Positions 49,250 through 60,230 of a stretch of 64,000 nucleotides of DNA are shown one piece after another (position 1 is the first letter of the stretch; the number at the start of each line of letters is the position of its first letter). This DNA is from Rubinisphaera margarita. GTDB lineage: Bacteria; Planctomycetota; Planctomycetia; Planctomycetales; Planctomycetaceae. Made by a program: the position numbers and the translations under genes. The notes under the pieces are model-generated. The model made no database searches. It saw only the letters and a list, made by a program, of their open reading frames with translations, and was not told the DNA's origin. Location of the stretch: NCBI RefSeq assembly GCF_022267515.1, contig NZ_JAKFGB010000009.1:930001-994000 (forward strand). The letters run 5' to 3'.

Positions 49250-51580
49250 CTACAGATCAATCCGCGTCCAGTACAACCGGGAGCGGTCGCCTGTTGTGTA
49301 GACCTGTTCCAGCATCGTGGAGATGTTCATTTCGGGGAAGTCGTTGAACATCGTGCGGCCCTTCCAGCTGACTTTGACCCGTTCGTCATAACGGACAAGT
49401 TCCGGTGACAGCCACACGGTCAGCTGGCTTACCCCAGCTTTGAGGTAAATGTTGTTGCCGGGCGTGATGGTTCCTTCGATCGGCAGCGGACTGGCCGGAA
49501 TCACGCGGCCGGTGCGAGAGAGTCGCGGCTCGATGATATTGGCGGGCAGGCCGGAGAACTCGATCCAGTCGAAGCGGTTATCGCCGGGCCGCATCGTCAC
49601 TCGTTCCAGTTCGATCGGCTGGTCGCCGCGACGCTGCAGACCCATCCAGTCAAAAATCCGCGGCAACTCTTCGCGGTAATCTTCGTTGCCCCGCTGCTTG
49701 TACTGCACGAGAACCACATCGTAGCTGTTCTTAACCTGCCGGGTGATATCGCTGGAGTTGGCGGCAAACAGGTCGCCATCCAGTTCGCCCATCACGTAGT
49801 AACAGGGAAGCTCCTCGCAGTTCTCCCAGTAATGGTGAGCGTATTCGTTGAGCCGCCCGCCGATGGAAACCAGTCCGGCGAAATGCGACGGATGAGCCAT
49901 ACCGAGGTCGAGAGCCAGATCCGCTCCGGAACCATGTCCGGTCAGAAACACGCGATCGGAATCGACATGGAACCGTCGGCGGGCGTCGCGGAGGACTTCG
50001 AGGACGCGTTCATGCAGATCGCTGGCCCCGGTCTTTTCGCCCTGCAGGGACGGTGCGATGACGATGTAGCCGTTGCGATGAGCAGGGCCGGAGATCGTTG
50101 TTCCACCCCACCAGTCGAGTTCGGCCTTGGGGGACATGCCCGCCATGTGCAGCGCCATGATCACGGGATAGCTGCGATCCGGAGAATACTCGGCCGGAAG
50201 CAGAATCTCGTACGGAATTGAGGTGCCGACTCGCATTGTCTGCATCGTCAGCGATTGACCTTCACGGTAAACCGGCGTCTCGAAGACCGGGCCGAGAAGA
50301 CCGACGATCGCGGCCATTGCCTCCGGCCCAATGCCTTCGAGTCGCATCAGGGAATCGAGAATGTCCTGCTGCCGCAGCGAGTTGGCGGACTGCAGGTAAT
50401 CGCGAACGCGATCACGGGCATCCCAGAGGCTGATCGCCTTCAGCGGATCGGTATCGGCCAGTGCAGGGCCCACGACCCAGCCGGAATAGGCGAGCGCGAG
50501 TTTCTCTTCAGCCGAGAGCGTGGGGTCGTCGATTGTCTGCAGAAACGGCGACATCCGTTCGAGCGTGTTTCGCGAAAGCCGTCGGTCGACAACCCAGCGC
50601 ATGTCCTGAAACCGTTCGAGGTGCGCGGCGTCTTTCACCTCGGCCTGGAGTCGCGAGAGCCCTGCCCGCACTCGATCCATCTTCTCGTGAGCAGTCTCAT
50701 GGTCGGCCATCATCTGATCAACAGCCGCCAGTGTCGCTTCGCTGATATCGTTTCGCGGGAAGCGAGGCGACAGCCGGGCCACAAGCTCAAACTGACCGGC
50801 ATCGAGTCGGGAGCGGAACTCTTTCAGATACTCCGCTGCTTCCAGCTGGCGAATCATCAGCCGGAGTTCGCGGACGCGCGCTTCCATGTCTTCGAAATCT
50901 TTCTCGATGCCATCGAGTTCCAGCTGAGCTCGCGAGAGCATTCCGGCATCGAGAAAATATCGCACCACCGCGAGGCGGTCTTCGTGATTGTCGTCGTTGA
51001 AGTTGGTCGCGTTCGATATGGTCGCCCGAATCACGTCCGGCGGGATCTCCCGGGAGCTGATGCTGTATTCCCAGTTCTGCTTGAGAGCCGTCAGCGTGAT
51101 GAAGTCCGGCTTCAGTTTTGAAATCGCCTGAATGATCTCCAGGTTTCCATTGGGCGTATTCAGCGAGACGATTCGTCGCCCGAATTCGGAGAACGGCGTC
51201 GGCGGAATTGTGAAGCCGCCGATACTGCCAAACATCACTGACTTGGGGCCGGGAGGAATGCGAACGTTGAACTCATCAACCGGAATATCACCGAGTTGCA
51301 CTTCGGAGACGAGAGCCTGCGGCAGATACGTCCGGCGGGCGGGATCTTCGAACATCGTGAACGGATACCCGACGATCGGGCCCTGTGCGGCCCCTCTAAT
51401 CTGTTCGATGGTGAGAGCCTGAACGGGGACCGCTTTGCCCTCAAACTCGAAGCGGTAGCCGCTCCGCATCACCACTTCGCCAGCCTGCGCCGTCCCGGCA
51501 GTCAGTAGAAAGCCGAGAACGACCCCGAGCGGGGCGGCGAAATCAGTAAGCTTGCGGAACAGCGAAGAAATCGCACTCAT
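49250..51580 (-). CDS. Large exported alpha/beta hydrolase (esterase-like)
   Basis: 776 residues with a signal peptide (LGVVLGFLLTAGTAQA). The N-terminal 400 residues are helical and unknown, with coiled-coil-like stretches (MEARVRELRLMIRQLEAAEYLKEF). From about residue 450 an alpha/beta hydrolase domain of the polyhydroxybutyrate-depolymerase/Esterase D type begins: PYEILLPAEYSPDRSYPVIMALHM, nucleophile elbow VFLTGHGSGAD (G-x-S-x-G), and MGELDGDLFAANSS near the expected acid. A beta-rich tail of about 150 residues follows. The substrate is probably an ester outside the cytoplasm. Divergent from the icd gene. Confidence 0.85.
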   Translation of the reverse strand: MSAISSLFRKLTDFAAPLGVVLGFLLTAGTAQAGEVVMRSGYRFEFEGKAVPVQALTIEQIRGAAQGPIVGYPFTMFEDPARRTYLPQALVSEVQLGDIPVDEFNVRIPPGPKSVMFGSIGGFTIPPTPFSEFGRRIVSLNTPNGNLEIIQAISKLKPDFITLTALKQNWEYSISSREIPPDVIRATISNATNFNDDNHEDRLAVVRYFLDAGMLSRAQLELDGIEKDFEDMEARVRELRLMIRQLEAAEYLKEFRSRLDAGQFELVARLSPRFPRNDISEATLAAVDQMMADHETAHEKMDRVRAGLSRLQAEVKDAAHLERFQDMRWVVDRRLSRNTLERMSPFLQTIDDPTLSAEEKLALAYSGWVVGPALADTDPLKAISLWDARDRVRDYLQSANSLRQQDILDSLMRLEGIGPEAMAAIVGLLGPVFETPVYREGQSLTMQTMRVGTSIPYEILLPAEYSPDRSYPVIMALHMAGMSPKAELDWWGGTTISGPAHRNGYIVIAPSLQGEKTGASDLHERVLEVLRDARRRFHVDSDRVFLTGHGSGADLALDLGMAHPSHFAGLVSIGGRLNEYAHHYWENCEELPCYYVMGELDGDLFAANSSDITRQVKNSYDVVLVQYKQRGNEDYREELPRIFDWMGLQRRGDQPIELERVTMRPGDNRFDWIEFSGLPANIIEPRLSRTGRVIPASPLPIEGTITPGNNIYLKAGVSQLTVWLSPELVRYDERVKVSWKGRTMFNDFPEMNISTMLEQVYTTGDRSRLYWTRIDL

Positions 51581-51840
51581 CCTGAAACAAGAGGCGTGGC
51601 GTGAACGAATTTCGAAAGCGGACCCATCCTAACAGACGCAGAATGTTCGGCGAAGGAAATTCTTCGCAGCCGCGTCGGTCGAATCAATGCCTGGAAGTCT
51701 CTGTAACATCAACATACGGCACGCCTTGAAGTCGCCATTCCGTTTCGATAACTTGGGACGCACGTTACAGATTCCCCGGGAATGGTTGGCGTCTTTCTAA
51801 AAGCTCGACTTCATCGACCCTGCTAGATTAGAGGAAAAGA

Positions 51841-53019
<1,179 letters not shown>

Positions 53020-53041
53020 GCACTCGTACAACGCAGAACAG

Positions 53042-53075
53042 AAAAGGCACGCTCAAATCGAGCGTGCCTTTTTTA
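53042..53075 (+). terminator. Rho-independent terminator of icd
   Basis: Perfect 11-base stem AAGGCACGCTC / GAGCGTGCCTT with loop AAATC and a T tract, 23 bases after the stop codon. Flanking A and T runs make it potentially bidirectional. Confidence 0.95.
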
Positions 53076-53131
53076 TTGGAGCGACGAACCTCGTTTGTCC
53101 CTTGCTTCTTCTGTTTCATATCCGCGCATAC

Positions 53132-53169
53132 AAAAACCCGACAGCCACAAAGGTGGCTGCCGGGTTTTA
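53132..53169. terminator. Second, bidirectional-looking terminator
   Basis: AAAACCCG-A-CAGCCAC / GTGGCTG-C-CGGGTTTT with loop AAAG: a 15-pair stem with one mismatch, A run on the left and T run on the right. It lies between icd and the convergent DUF1571 gene and could serve both strands. Confidence 0.8.
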
Positions 53170-53354
53170 TGATTAAGACCCTCCTGATCTTAGCACTTCG
53201 AAAAATTCGAGAGCATCCTTATCTCTCGCAGTCAAAATGATTCGTTGTCCGTTTAGAGCAGTTTACTTTTTGGTGTAACCGTTCGGTCCGCGAAAGATGC
53301 AGCGTTTCAGGCGATTCGACGCTCATTCGCGGACATACGGTAGAGCGATCCGCT
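53170..53354. other. Short gap after the icd terminators
   Basis: About 185 bases between the second terminator and the DUF1571 stop. Contains a short inverted pair, AGAGCGATCC-GCTCT (near 53343-53358), but no gene-like or promoter signal that I can support. Confidence 0.4.
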
Positions 53355-54326
53355 CTAGCGGAATCGGTAGTCCGGGTTTTCTCGTTCCCAGGTCGCATCG
53401 GCCAGCTGGCGTTCGAACTGGATCTCGCTGAAGGCATAGCACTCGATCAGCGTTTCCTGCTCGATGTCGACCATGTTCTCGTTGGGCCAGGTGTAGTTGC
53501 GGACATAGACCGGAAGGCTCAGCTCGTCGTCGATCAGGGTGATCGTCTTCCGATAAACCGGCGACTGCTCCTTGGATGCGTACTCCAGGAAGAGCCGCGT
53601 GCAGGGGCGGTCGTTGAAGGAATGGCCCTCTTCGACAACGCATCGCGGTGTCTGGGCGGCTTCGAGATCATTGCGGCGGTTCTTGATGATTTCGCGAGCC
53701 AGATTCACCAGCCCGGCCTGAGTGATCGGGTGACGTGATTCCGACTTTGCCTGGTCCCCATTCGGATCGAGCTTGAGTGTCGGAATGAATCGGCCTTTGA
53801 GTCCGCCGAGCTTCACCAGCATCCGGTTTTCGTTCTGGTTTTCCGTGTAGAGCAGTTCGCGTCCGCGATCACCGGTCAGCCATTGCATGTAGACGGAGAA
53901 GGGGGCGTGACGTAGTTTGACCTGAATCTGCTGGTTCTCGCGCAGTTCTCCATCGATTCGTTCCTGGCGATCGAAGACAAACGAGTAGTTGTCGACGTTG
54001 TCGAGCCGGTCCACGCCGACGTGAAGCATGTCGATCGCCTTCTTCAACGCGAGTTGATCGGCGTTCAGCTTTGGAGCCTCATCGGCGGCTTCCATCCGGT
54101 CCTGTGGAGTCGGGACGACATCCTGAAGAGAGGGGACGGAAGGCGTGACAAGCACCTTGCTGTCGAGACGACTGATTCGGTCTTCCACCGGCGGCAGATC
54201 GTCTGCACTGGCGGGTTGATAACTGTAATACATCCCGGCCACGACTCCGCAAGTCAGCATGGCTGCAAGGACGTTTCGCAGAGAGTTGGAGGCTTCGGGT
54301 TTAGAACCTCGATTTTCTCTCGTCAT
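53355..54326 (-). CDS. DUF1571 protein, exported or membrane-anchored
   Basis: 323 residues from MTRENRGSK, with AGGA 9 bases upstream. One hydrophobic segment near the N-terminus (LRNVLAAMLTCGVVAGMYY). The domain from about residue 85 has DNYSFVFDRQERIDGEL, IQVKLRHAPFSVYMQWL, GRELLYTENQNENRMLVKLGGLKG and PVYVRNYTWPNENMVD, the pattern of DUF1571, a planctomycete-type family related in fold to LolA/outer-membrane lipoprotein-sorting proteins. Function unknown; likely periplasmic lipid or lipoprotein handling. Leftward, convergent with icd. Confidence 0.87.
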   Translation of the reverse strand: MTRENRGSKPEASNSLRNVLAAMLTCGVVAGMYYSYQPASADDLPPVEDRISRLDSKVLVTPSVPSLQDVVPTPQDRMEAADEAPKLNADQLALKKAIDMLHVGVDRLDNVDNYSFVFDRQERIDGELRENQQIQVKLRHAPFSVYMQWLTGDRGRELLYTENQNENRMLVKLGGLKGRFIPTLKLDPNGDQAKSESRHPITQAGLVNLAREIIKNRRNDLEAAQTPRCVVEEGHSFNDRPCTRLFLEYASKEQSPVYRKTITLIDDELSLPVYVRNYTWPNENMVDIEQETLIECYAFSEIQFERQLADATWERENPDYRFR

Positions 54327-54711
54327 AAGAGTGATTCCTGTAGCTTGCACGCAATTCTGATCGTCCGCGTCTTCCGAATCATGGAAGACAGACGGTCTGC
54401 TGATTTTCAGCGTTGAGTGCGGAGTCGCGCCTCAGTCGGCGGACTCCACGGTCACGAGGTGACGGGATTTTTTCCCGCGTTCAGGATCGCGTGGATTGAA
54501 CGGTCAACGCAAAGCCCATTCGGAATCGCATCGTGCGGAATTGGCAACAGATTGTCGTTCGTGATACCTAACGATTCGGCTGTGGAGTTGGTGCTCGGTG
54601 ACCGATTTTTCGCGCGGTCGAAGAACCCGATCAGGACATGCAATGGGTGCACACCGAAATTCTGCCGCAAAGCTCGCCGGTTCCAAATTTGTCCTGGTTT
54701 GTCAGAGTTCT
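54327..54711. other. Gene-free 385-base interval
   Basis: One notable structure at 54450-54472: GTCAC-GAG-GTGAC followed by GGGA and six T, which would work as a terminator for rightward transcription although no rightward gene precedes it. The rest shows no supported feature; small frames here lack ribosome binding sites and conserved motifs. Confidence 0.45.
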
Positions 54712-55671
54712 CTAATCGGAACTCTTCTGGCCGGCCGGCTGCACGTCCTGAGTCCGTTGCAGTTTGATCAGAACCGGGGTGCCCAGCTCAGGCACGGCAT
54801 CCGGATTGGCCTCGTAGCCGCGCTGGCTATCGTCGGCACTGCTGCGGGCGGCGATGTCGATCATCGCTGAAGGGAAATTGGCCACGCAGATCAGGTCTCC
54901 ACCTTCAGCGAGATACCGACGCTCGCCGGTTTGCGGATCTTCCTGGAACAGGCTCCCGGCGAAGACCCAGTCGGCTTCGAGAGTTTCCGGCTGGCTCGCT
55001 TGCTCGAGTTGTTCAATTGCCTTCTGGTAGGCGGCATCATTCGAGAGAGTCAGCAGGGATTTCTTCTGCTCCGGCGTCATCTTGCCGAAGAACAGCAGCT
55101 GATTCTCGTTGCGATCGTAAAAGAGCCCCGAGTCTTCCGGGATCTCGAAGCCTTCCGGCAGAGTCTCCAATTTGGCCCCAAAGTACCGGCGAGTTACTGT
55201 CTGGACCCACTCCCGCGCTTCCTGACGTTTCACCTTCCCCTCTTCTTTCCAGATGAGGGTAATCGCCATAACTTCCCCCCTGGGGGGCTGGAATTTGGGG
55301 TCATAACTGACGGGCTCGCCCGGCTCGGCTTCAATCGCCAGCAGAGCCGCGTGCACGGCTGCGGCCGAACAATTGACCGAGAGAATCGATTCATGTTCCT
55401 TCGTCTGCTGCGGACAGCAGAGCATTTCGAGCAGACCTTCCTGCAAAGCGACATGAGCCTTGAGAAAGACGGCCTTGTTCTTCCGATCGAGAAACAGTGT
55501 CTGCTGCTGATTCAGTGGCGTCGCCGTCGCAATCAATTCTTTGACTTCGGGAGCCAGTTCCGCCGGCGCCTGAGGCTTTTCGTCCAGATCGGCAGGCTGA
55601 AAAGCGAGCGCGAAGCCTGGCAGGGCAAGGATGCAGAAGAAGGCGAACGCATGCAGTCGGTGAGAAACCAT
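54712..55671 (-). CDS. YdjY-domain exported protein
   Basis: 319 residues; the second of two nearby ATGs is chosen because AAGGG then lies 8 bases upstream. Signal peptide VSHRLHAFAFFCILALPGFALA. The domain with LFLDRKNKAVFLKAHVALQEGLLEMLCCPQQTKEHESILSVNCSAAAVHAALLAIEAEPGEPV matches the YdjY pattern (Cys-Cys-Pro before a Lys-x-His-Glu-Ser). Later parts include IWKEEGKVKRQEAREWV and YLAEGGDLICVANFPSAMIDI. Function not known; often found in planctomycetes and other bacteria as periplasmic protein. It precedes the DUF1571 gene on the same strand, 385 bases away. Confidence 0.87.
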   Translation of the reverse strand: MVSHRLHAFAFFCILALPGFALAFQPADLDEKPQAPAELAPEVKELIATATPLNQQQTLFLDRKNKAVFLKAHVALQEGLLEMLCCPQQTKEHESILSVNCSAAAVHAALLAIEAEPGEPVSYDPKFQPPRGEVMAITLIWKEEGKVKRQEAREWVQTVTRRYFGAKLETLPEGFEIPEDSGLFYDRNENQLLFFGKMTPEQKKSLLTLSNDAAYQKAIEQLEQASQPETLEADWVFAGSLFQEDPQTGERRYLAEGGDLICVANFPSAMIDIAARSSADDSQRGYEANPDAVPELGTPVLIKLQRTQDVQPAGQKSSD

Positions 55672-55777
55672 GGGCATTTCCCTTTTCGAAGTGAGACGAG
55701 GCTCCAGCCGCAGTGTACCGTGGAGAGGACCGCAGATCGAATTCGAGCGGTCTCAGAGCAGCGAAAAGCGGGACTGG

Positions 55778-56257
55778 TTACTCGGTCTCGACTTTCTCAG
55801 CGACATGCAGATCATCGAGGGGACACTCTTCATCGACATAGGTTTCGAGAAAGAACGCCTTGCGTTCGCGAGGCAGCGTGAAGTCGAAGCCGCAGGTGCG
55901 AAAGAAGTCTTCGGAGGATGTAATGGCCATCACTTCCAGAATCCGCCGCTCGCGGGCCAGCTCCACACAACGGGCGACCAGTCCACGACCGATGCCAAGC
56001 CCCTGGTAAATCGGAGAAACCGCCAGGGAACGAATCTCGGCCAGCTTCTTGGAATAGATCTCGAGGGAGGCGAAGCCGACCAGTTTTCGATCGACCTCGG
56101 CGAGAAAGCCGGTGCGGACAAGCTGGTCCAGCTCATCGGTCGTCCGGGGCAACAGACGCCGATCGGCGACGAACGGTTCGAGGAACTCCAGCAGGCGTTC
56201 CGCGTCCTTGGACTCGGCAGCGCGGATGGTCACGTGATCGGCAATATTCTCTGTCAT
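55778..56257 (-). CDS. GNAT-family N-acetyltransferase (ArgA-like)
   Basis: 159 residues, one GNAT domain. VTIRAAESKDAERLLEFLEPF opens the fold; AEIRSLAVSPIYQGLGIGRGLVARCVELAR contains the acetyl-CoA loop Q-G-L-G-I-G; FFRTCGFDFTLPRERKAFF closes it, close to the short N-acetylglutamate-synthase-like proteins of bacteria without a full ArgA. It may start arginine synthesis by acetylating glutamate, which would suit the glnA gene next door, but the substrate is inferred. Leftward; 544 bases downstream of glnA. Confidence 0.88.
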   Translation of the reverse strand: MTENIADHVTIRAAESKDAERLLEFLEPFVADRRLLPRTTDELDQLVRTGFLAEVDRKLVGFASLEIYSKKLAEIRSLAVSPIYQGLGIGRGLVARCVELARERRILEVMAITSSEDFFRTCGFDFTLPRERKAFFLETYVDEECPLDDLHVAEKVETE

Positions 56258-56801
56258 TCCACCCGGGGGCCTTTTTCAAGAAGTCGCAGCGGGAATCTCT
56301 GGATTGGAAGCTATGAATTATCATATCCAATCCGGAGTGCAAGGCTATCTTCTCCGTTCTGACAGGATTGAGCTCCCGGGGTTAAATGCCCTATGCCCCT
56401 CGCAAGAGAATGCGAACCGCCGTTCCATTCTGCGACGGTGTGGTGAAACACCACGTTGAGGCCTGTAGCAAAACGCTACACCAGCATGACGCCCCCCGAC
56501 GCGGTAAATTCTTATGAAAATCGCAAGTCTCTACAGGCAAAGGTGTTGTGGCTTGTTTTTTGTTTCCTGAGAGAATTGGTACGCGGCATGCATCTAATAA
56601 TCTTCCGCAGGGCGGAGGTTGGCCCGCATTCGCCCTGCATTACAACATGGCGTAGTCAACGGTGTAGTTGACTACGCCTTGTTTTTTGCGCGGACGATTC
56701 TTCCAGAGCGGCCCAGCCGCAGGCGACGGATGCGTCATTCGACGCAAACCCCCGGGACAAGCATCCCTCAAAGCCTGGCGCCTAACGCCTGCCCCCAGCG
56801 C
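56258..56801. other. Hairpin-rich gene-free interval, possible small RNA
   Basis: On the plus strand four hairpins occur in 260 bases: GTGGTG-AAA-CACCAC (56440-56454), TGTAGC-AAAAC-GCTACA (56464-56480), GCAGGGCG / CGCCCTGC with a 16-base loop (56607-56638), then a strong terminator (56649-56687). No protein gene with a ribosome binding site explains a rightward transcript here, so a small RNA is possible. No convincing promoter seen. Confidence 0.4.
56649..56687 (+). terminator. Strong hairpin terminator without an obvious gene
   Basis: Perfect 12-base stem GGCGTAGTCAAC / GTTGACTACGCC, loop GGTGTA, then TTGTTTTTT. The T tract marks the plus strand. On the minus strand the same hairpin lies downstream of glnA but lacks a proper T tract. 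Confidence 0.75.
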
Positions 56802-58220
<1,419 letters not shown>

Positions 58221-58305
58221 TTTGAGCGCCTGTTTCAACGTGGTGGGTTCCAGGGGCAGTGGGGCCCGTGCGTAATGATTTGACGATATGGTGGCCTGAA
58301 TGGAA

Positions 58306-58322
58306 TGCAAACACCATACCGG
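58306..58322 (-). promoter_or_regulatory. Putative sigma-54 (-24/-12) promoter of glnA
   Basis: On the minus strand GG (58320-58319) and GC (58308-58307) are separated by exactly 10 bases, with the -12 box TTTGCA matching the consensus and a weaker -24 box CGGTAT. Transcription would begin near 58294, giving a leader of about 74 bases. Confidence 0.4.
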
Positions 58323-58486
58323 TCCCTTTTCGGTGCACGCTATTTGAGCAAACCGCAACCGGTTTTCGTATGGCATTTCCGTCTGACTTCAGAGAAATTC
58401 TGATTTCCGTCCCCGGCTCGATCCTCTAACATGCCCCTTTCGACCTGTCTCTCTGTATCGCCCGTGGAATTGCAGGAACTACCGTT

Positions 58487-58906
58487 GTGCCCCGATTTGT
58501 GATCCTGGAGCACGATCATCCCTTCCTGCACTGGGACCTCATGTTCGAAGCCGGAACGGTTCTGCGGACATGGCGACTGACGAGGCCTCTCGGCTCGAAT
58601 CCGGCCCCGTCGGAACACGACTTGCATCGAACAGCCGAGGTCACGAGAATCCCCGCCGAAGAACTGCCCGACCACCGGATGCACTACCTCGATTACGAAG
58701 GGCCGGTCAGCCGGAACCGGGGATCGGTCAAACAGGTCGAGTCGGGGTGGTTTCATCTCCTGTCGGCGACAGCCGATTGTTGGGAACTGCGTCTGGAAGG
58801 AAATCACGCCTCGGGATTCGTATCTCTGAATCGAATTGCCGTGGATTCCGCCGAGTGGGTGCTGGCCTTCATGCCCGACGTTGATGAATCTCCACTCGGC
58901 GAGTAA
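58487..58906 (+). CDS. Stand-alone LigD-type 3'-phosphoesterase-like protein
   Basis: 139 residues from a GTG start. RFVILEHDHPFLHWDLMFE aligns with the LigD phosphoesterase motif (H9, H15 and D17 for H42, H48 and D50 of Pseudomonas LigD). The Arg of H-Y-D-F-R-L-E is Met19 here. DHRMHYLDYEGPVSRNRGSV corresponds to the D-H-x-x-D-Y-x-x-F-E-G block with the further His. LigD trims 3' ends during non-homologous end joining, usually fused to ligase and polymerase; here the domain is alone with no ku or ligase gene in the window. Activity is uncertain given the lost Arg. Confidence 0.82.
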   Translation: MPRFVILEHDHPFLHWDLMFEAGTVLRTWRLTRPLGSNPAPSEHDLHRTAEVTRIPAEELPDHRMHYLDYEGPVSRNRGSVKQVESGWFHLLSATADCWELRLEGNHASGFVSLNRIAVDSAEWVLAFMPDVDESPLGE

Positions 58907-58964
58907 CGAATAAGACTCAAGAAACGATTCGAGACTCCGGTCGCCAACAACTGAAACGGATGTC

Positions 58965-60221
58965 ATGACGCTGAATGAGTTCGAGGAGTTTGTACAGAGC
59001 AATGCCGTCTGGTTTCGCGGTCCGCAGCCGGAATCGGCTGAGGCGATCAAGCAGGCTGGCCGACAGCTCGGCATTGATCTGCCAGCCACACTCCAGTGGC
59101 TCCTGCTCAACTACGGTTACTGGCGGGCGACCGGCGTGGCAAGCTTGCCGGTGGTCGTGGGCAAGACTCGGGCAATGCGGCCTGACTTCCCCGATTCCTG
59201 GATCGTTCTCTCCTCGAGCCGCAACGATCTGTCCAACGATCCCGATTGCACGAACTGGGAACAGGTACTGACAATCCTGCAGACGTCTCCGTCGCATCCG
59301 ATTGATGGAGCAGCCGTCATCGTCTGCACGCCCGAGGGAAAAGTTCTCCGACGCTATTCCGGCTTCTCGGCCTATGTCGTGAGCCGCCAGCACGCGATTC
59401 TTCAGAAAACCCGCAGCGAGTATTATCAATGCCCCGAACAGCGACGGGGACCGGAAGAGCCGCTACGGACGGATGGTCGCGGCTTCGACCTCCAGGAGTT
59501 CTGTCGACGTCTCTGGGAGACCATGCTGCTTAATGAAGTAGGAGCCAACCCGGATCCGCGACGACCCAATCCCGTCCGCGAAAGGCTCTCGGCAACACTG
59601 GTTCCTCGCAAAGCAGAATTGAAGCCCGAGCCAGCTTTACTCCACGATGTAACCAACCGATTGAACGAACCTGTGTCAGAACCAATCGCCTCCAGCGCCA
59701 TCGTTTCGACAGAGCAGAGTGCTGAGGCCAGCGAGCCTTCGCGAAACGTCGATACGCGATCAGAAGAGAAGCAGGCGCATGCGAACATCGAATCGCCAAT
59801 TCCGGTTCAGGCGGTCGGAAAGATGGTTGTCGAACGACGCAAGTTCCTGAAGGATCAGCATGTCGATCTGACGACGATTTTCGAACACCGCAGCAGTTCT
59901 CCGCGACAGGGCGTCATCTTTCCGGATCGGTTGCCTTCCGGCAAGCTGCTGCTGTTTCCGCTGGACAACGAGCGCGGAGAAGCCGTCACGCTTTCGACCT
60001 GGGCCAGTGAAGTTCTCGACAGCGGCCGGGCGATCTCTGCAATTGAAGTCGAACTGCGGGGCATCCGTCGACGCTGGCTGGCGACCTGGTGGAACCATCG
60101 CGAATCACCACCGGAACAGGCGGATGTTCTCCGACTGGAAGCAGGAGCGTCGCTGGCCGTGATTCCCGGATTGCTGTGCTCGCATCACCATGGAGGAACA
60201 ATGCGGACGGCCAGTCTCTGA
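58965..60221 (+). CDS. Protein with N-terminal SUKH (SMI1/KNR4)-like domain
   Basis: 418 residues. Residues 1-150 read like a SUKH fold: EFEEFVQSN, QAGRQLGIDLPATLQWLLLNYGYWRA and SWIVLSSSRNDLSND. Residues 190-285 are disordered and polar. The C-terminal 130 residues form a separate beta-rich part (LLLFPLDNERGEAVTLSTW, ISAIEVELRGIRRRW). SUKH proteins bind toxins as immunity factors or act as adaptors; no toxin gene is adjacent. It follows the LigD-like gene by 58 bases on the same strand. Family assignment is tentative. Convergent with the kinase gene, nine bases between stops. Confidence 0.75.
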   Translation: MTLNEFEEFVQSNAVWFRGPQPESAEAIKQAGRQLGIDLPATLQWLLLNYGYWRATGVASLPVVVGKTRAMRPDFPDSWIVLSSSRNDLSNDPDCTNWEQVLTILQTSPSHPIDGAAVIVCTPEGKVLRRYSGFSAYVVSRQHAILQKTRSEYYQCPEQRRGPEEPLRTDGRGFDLQEFCRRLWETMLLNEVGANPDPRRPNPVRERLSATLVPRKAELKPEPALLHDVTNRLNEPVSEPIASSAIVSTEQSAEASEPSRNVDTRSEEKQAHANIESPIPVQAVGKMVVERRKFLKDQHVDLTTIFEHRSSSPRQGVIFPDRLPSGKLLLFPLDNERGEAVTLSTWASEVLDSGRAISAIEVELRGIRRRWLATWWNHRESPPEQADVLRLEAGASLAVIPGLLCSHHHGGTMRTASL

Positions 60222-60230
60222 CGTCTTCGC

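Noticed and set aside
54450..54472. Hairpin plus T run as a gene terminator
   Set aside because: It faces right, but no rightward gene precedes it; kept only as a remark on the interval.
54452..54670. A 72-codon minus-strand frame
   Set aside because: No ribosome binding site, no hydrophobic or conserved segment and it spans the hairpin with the T run.
58340..59110. A 256-codon open frame on the minus strand
   Set aside because: Opposite the LigD-like gene and the start of the SUKH-like gene, both with recognisable motifs on the plus strand.
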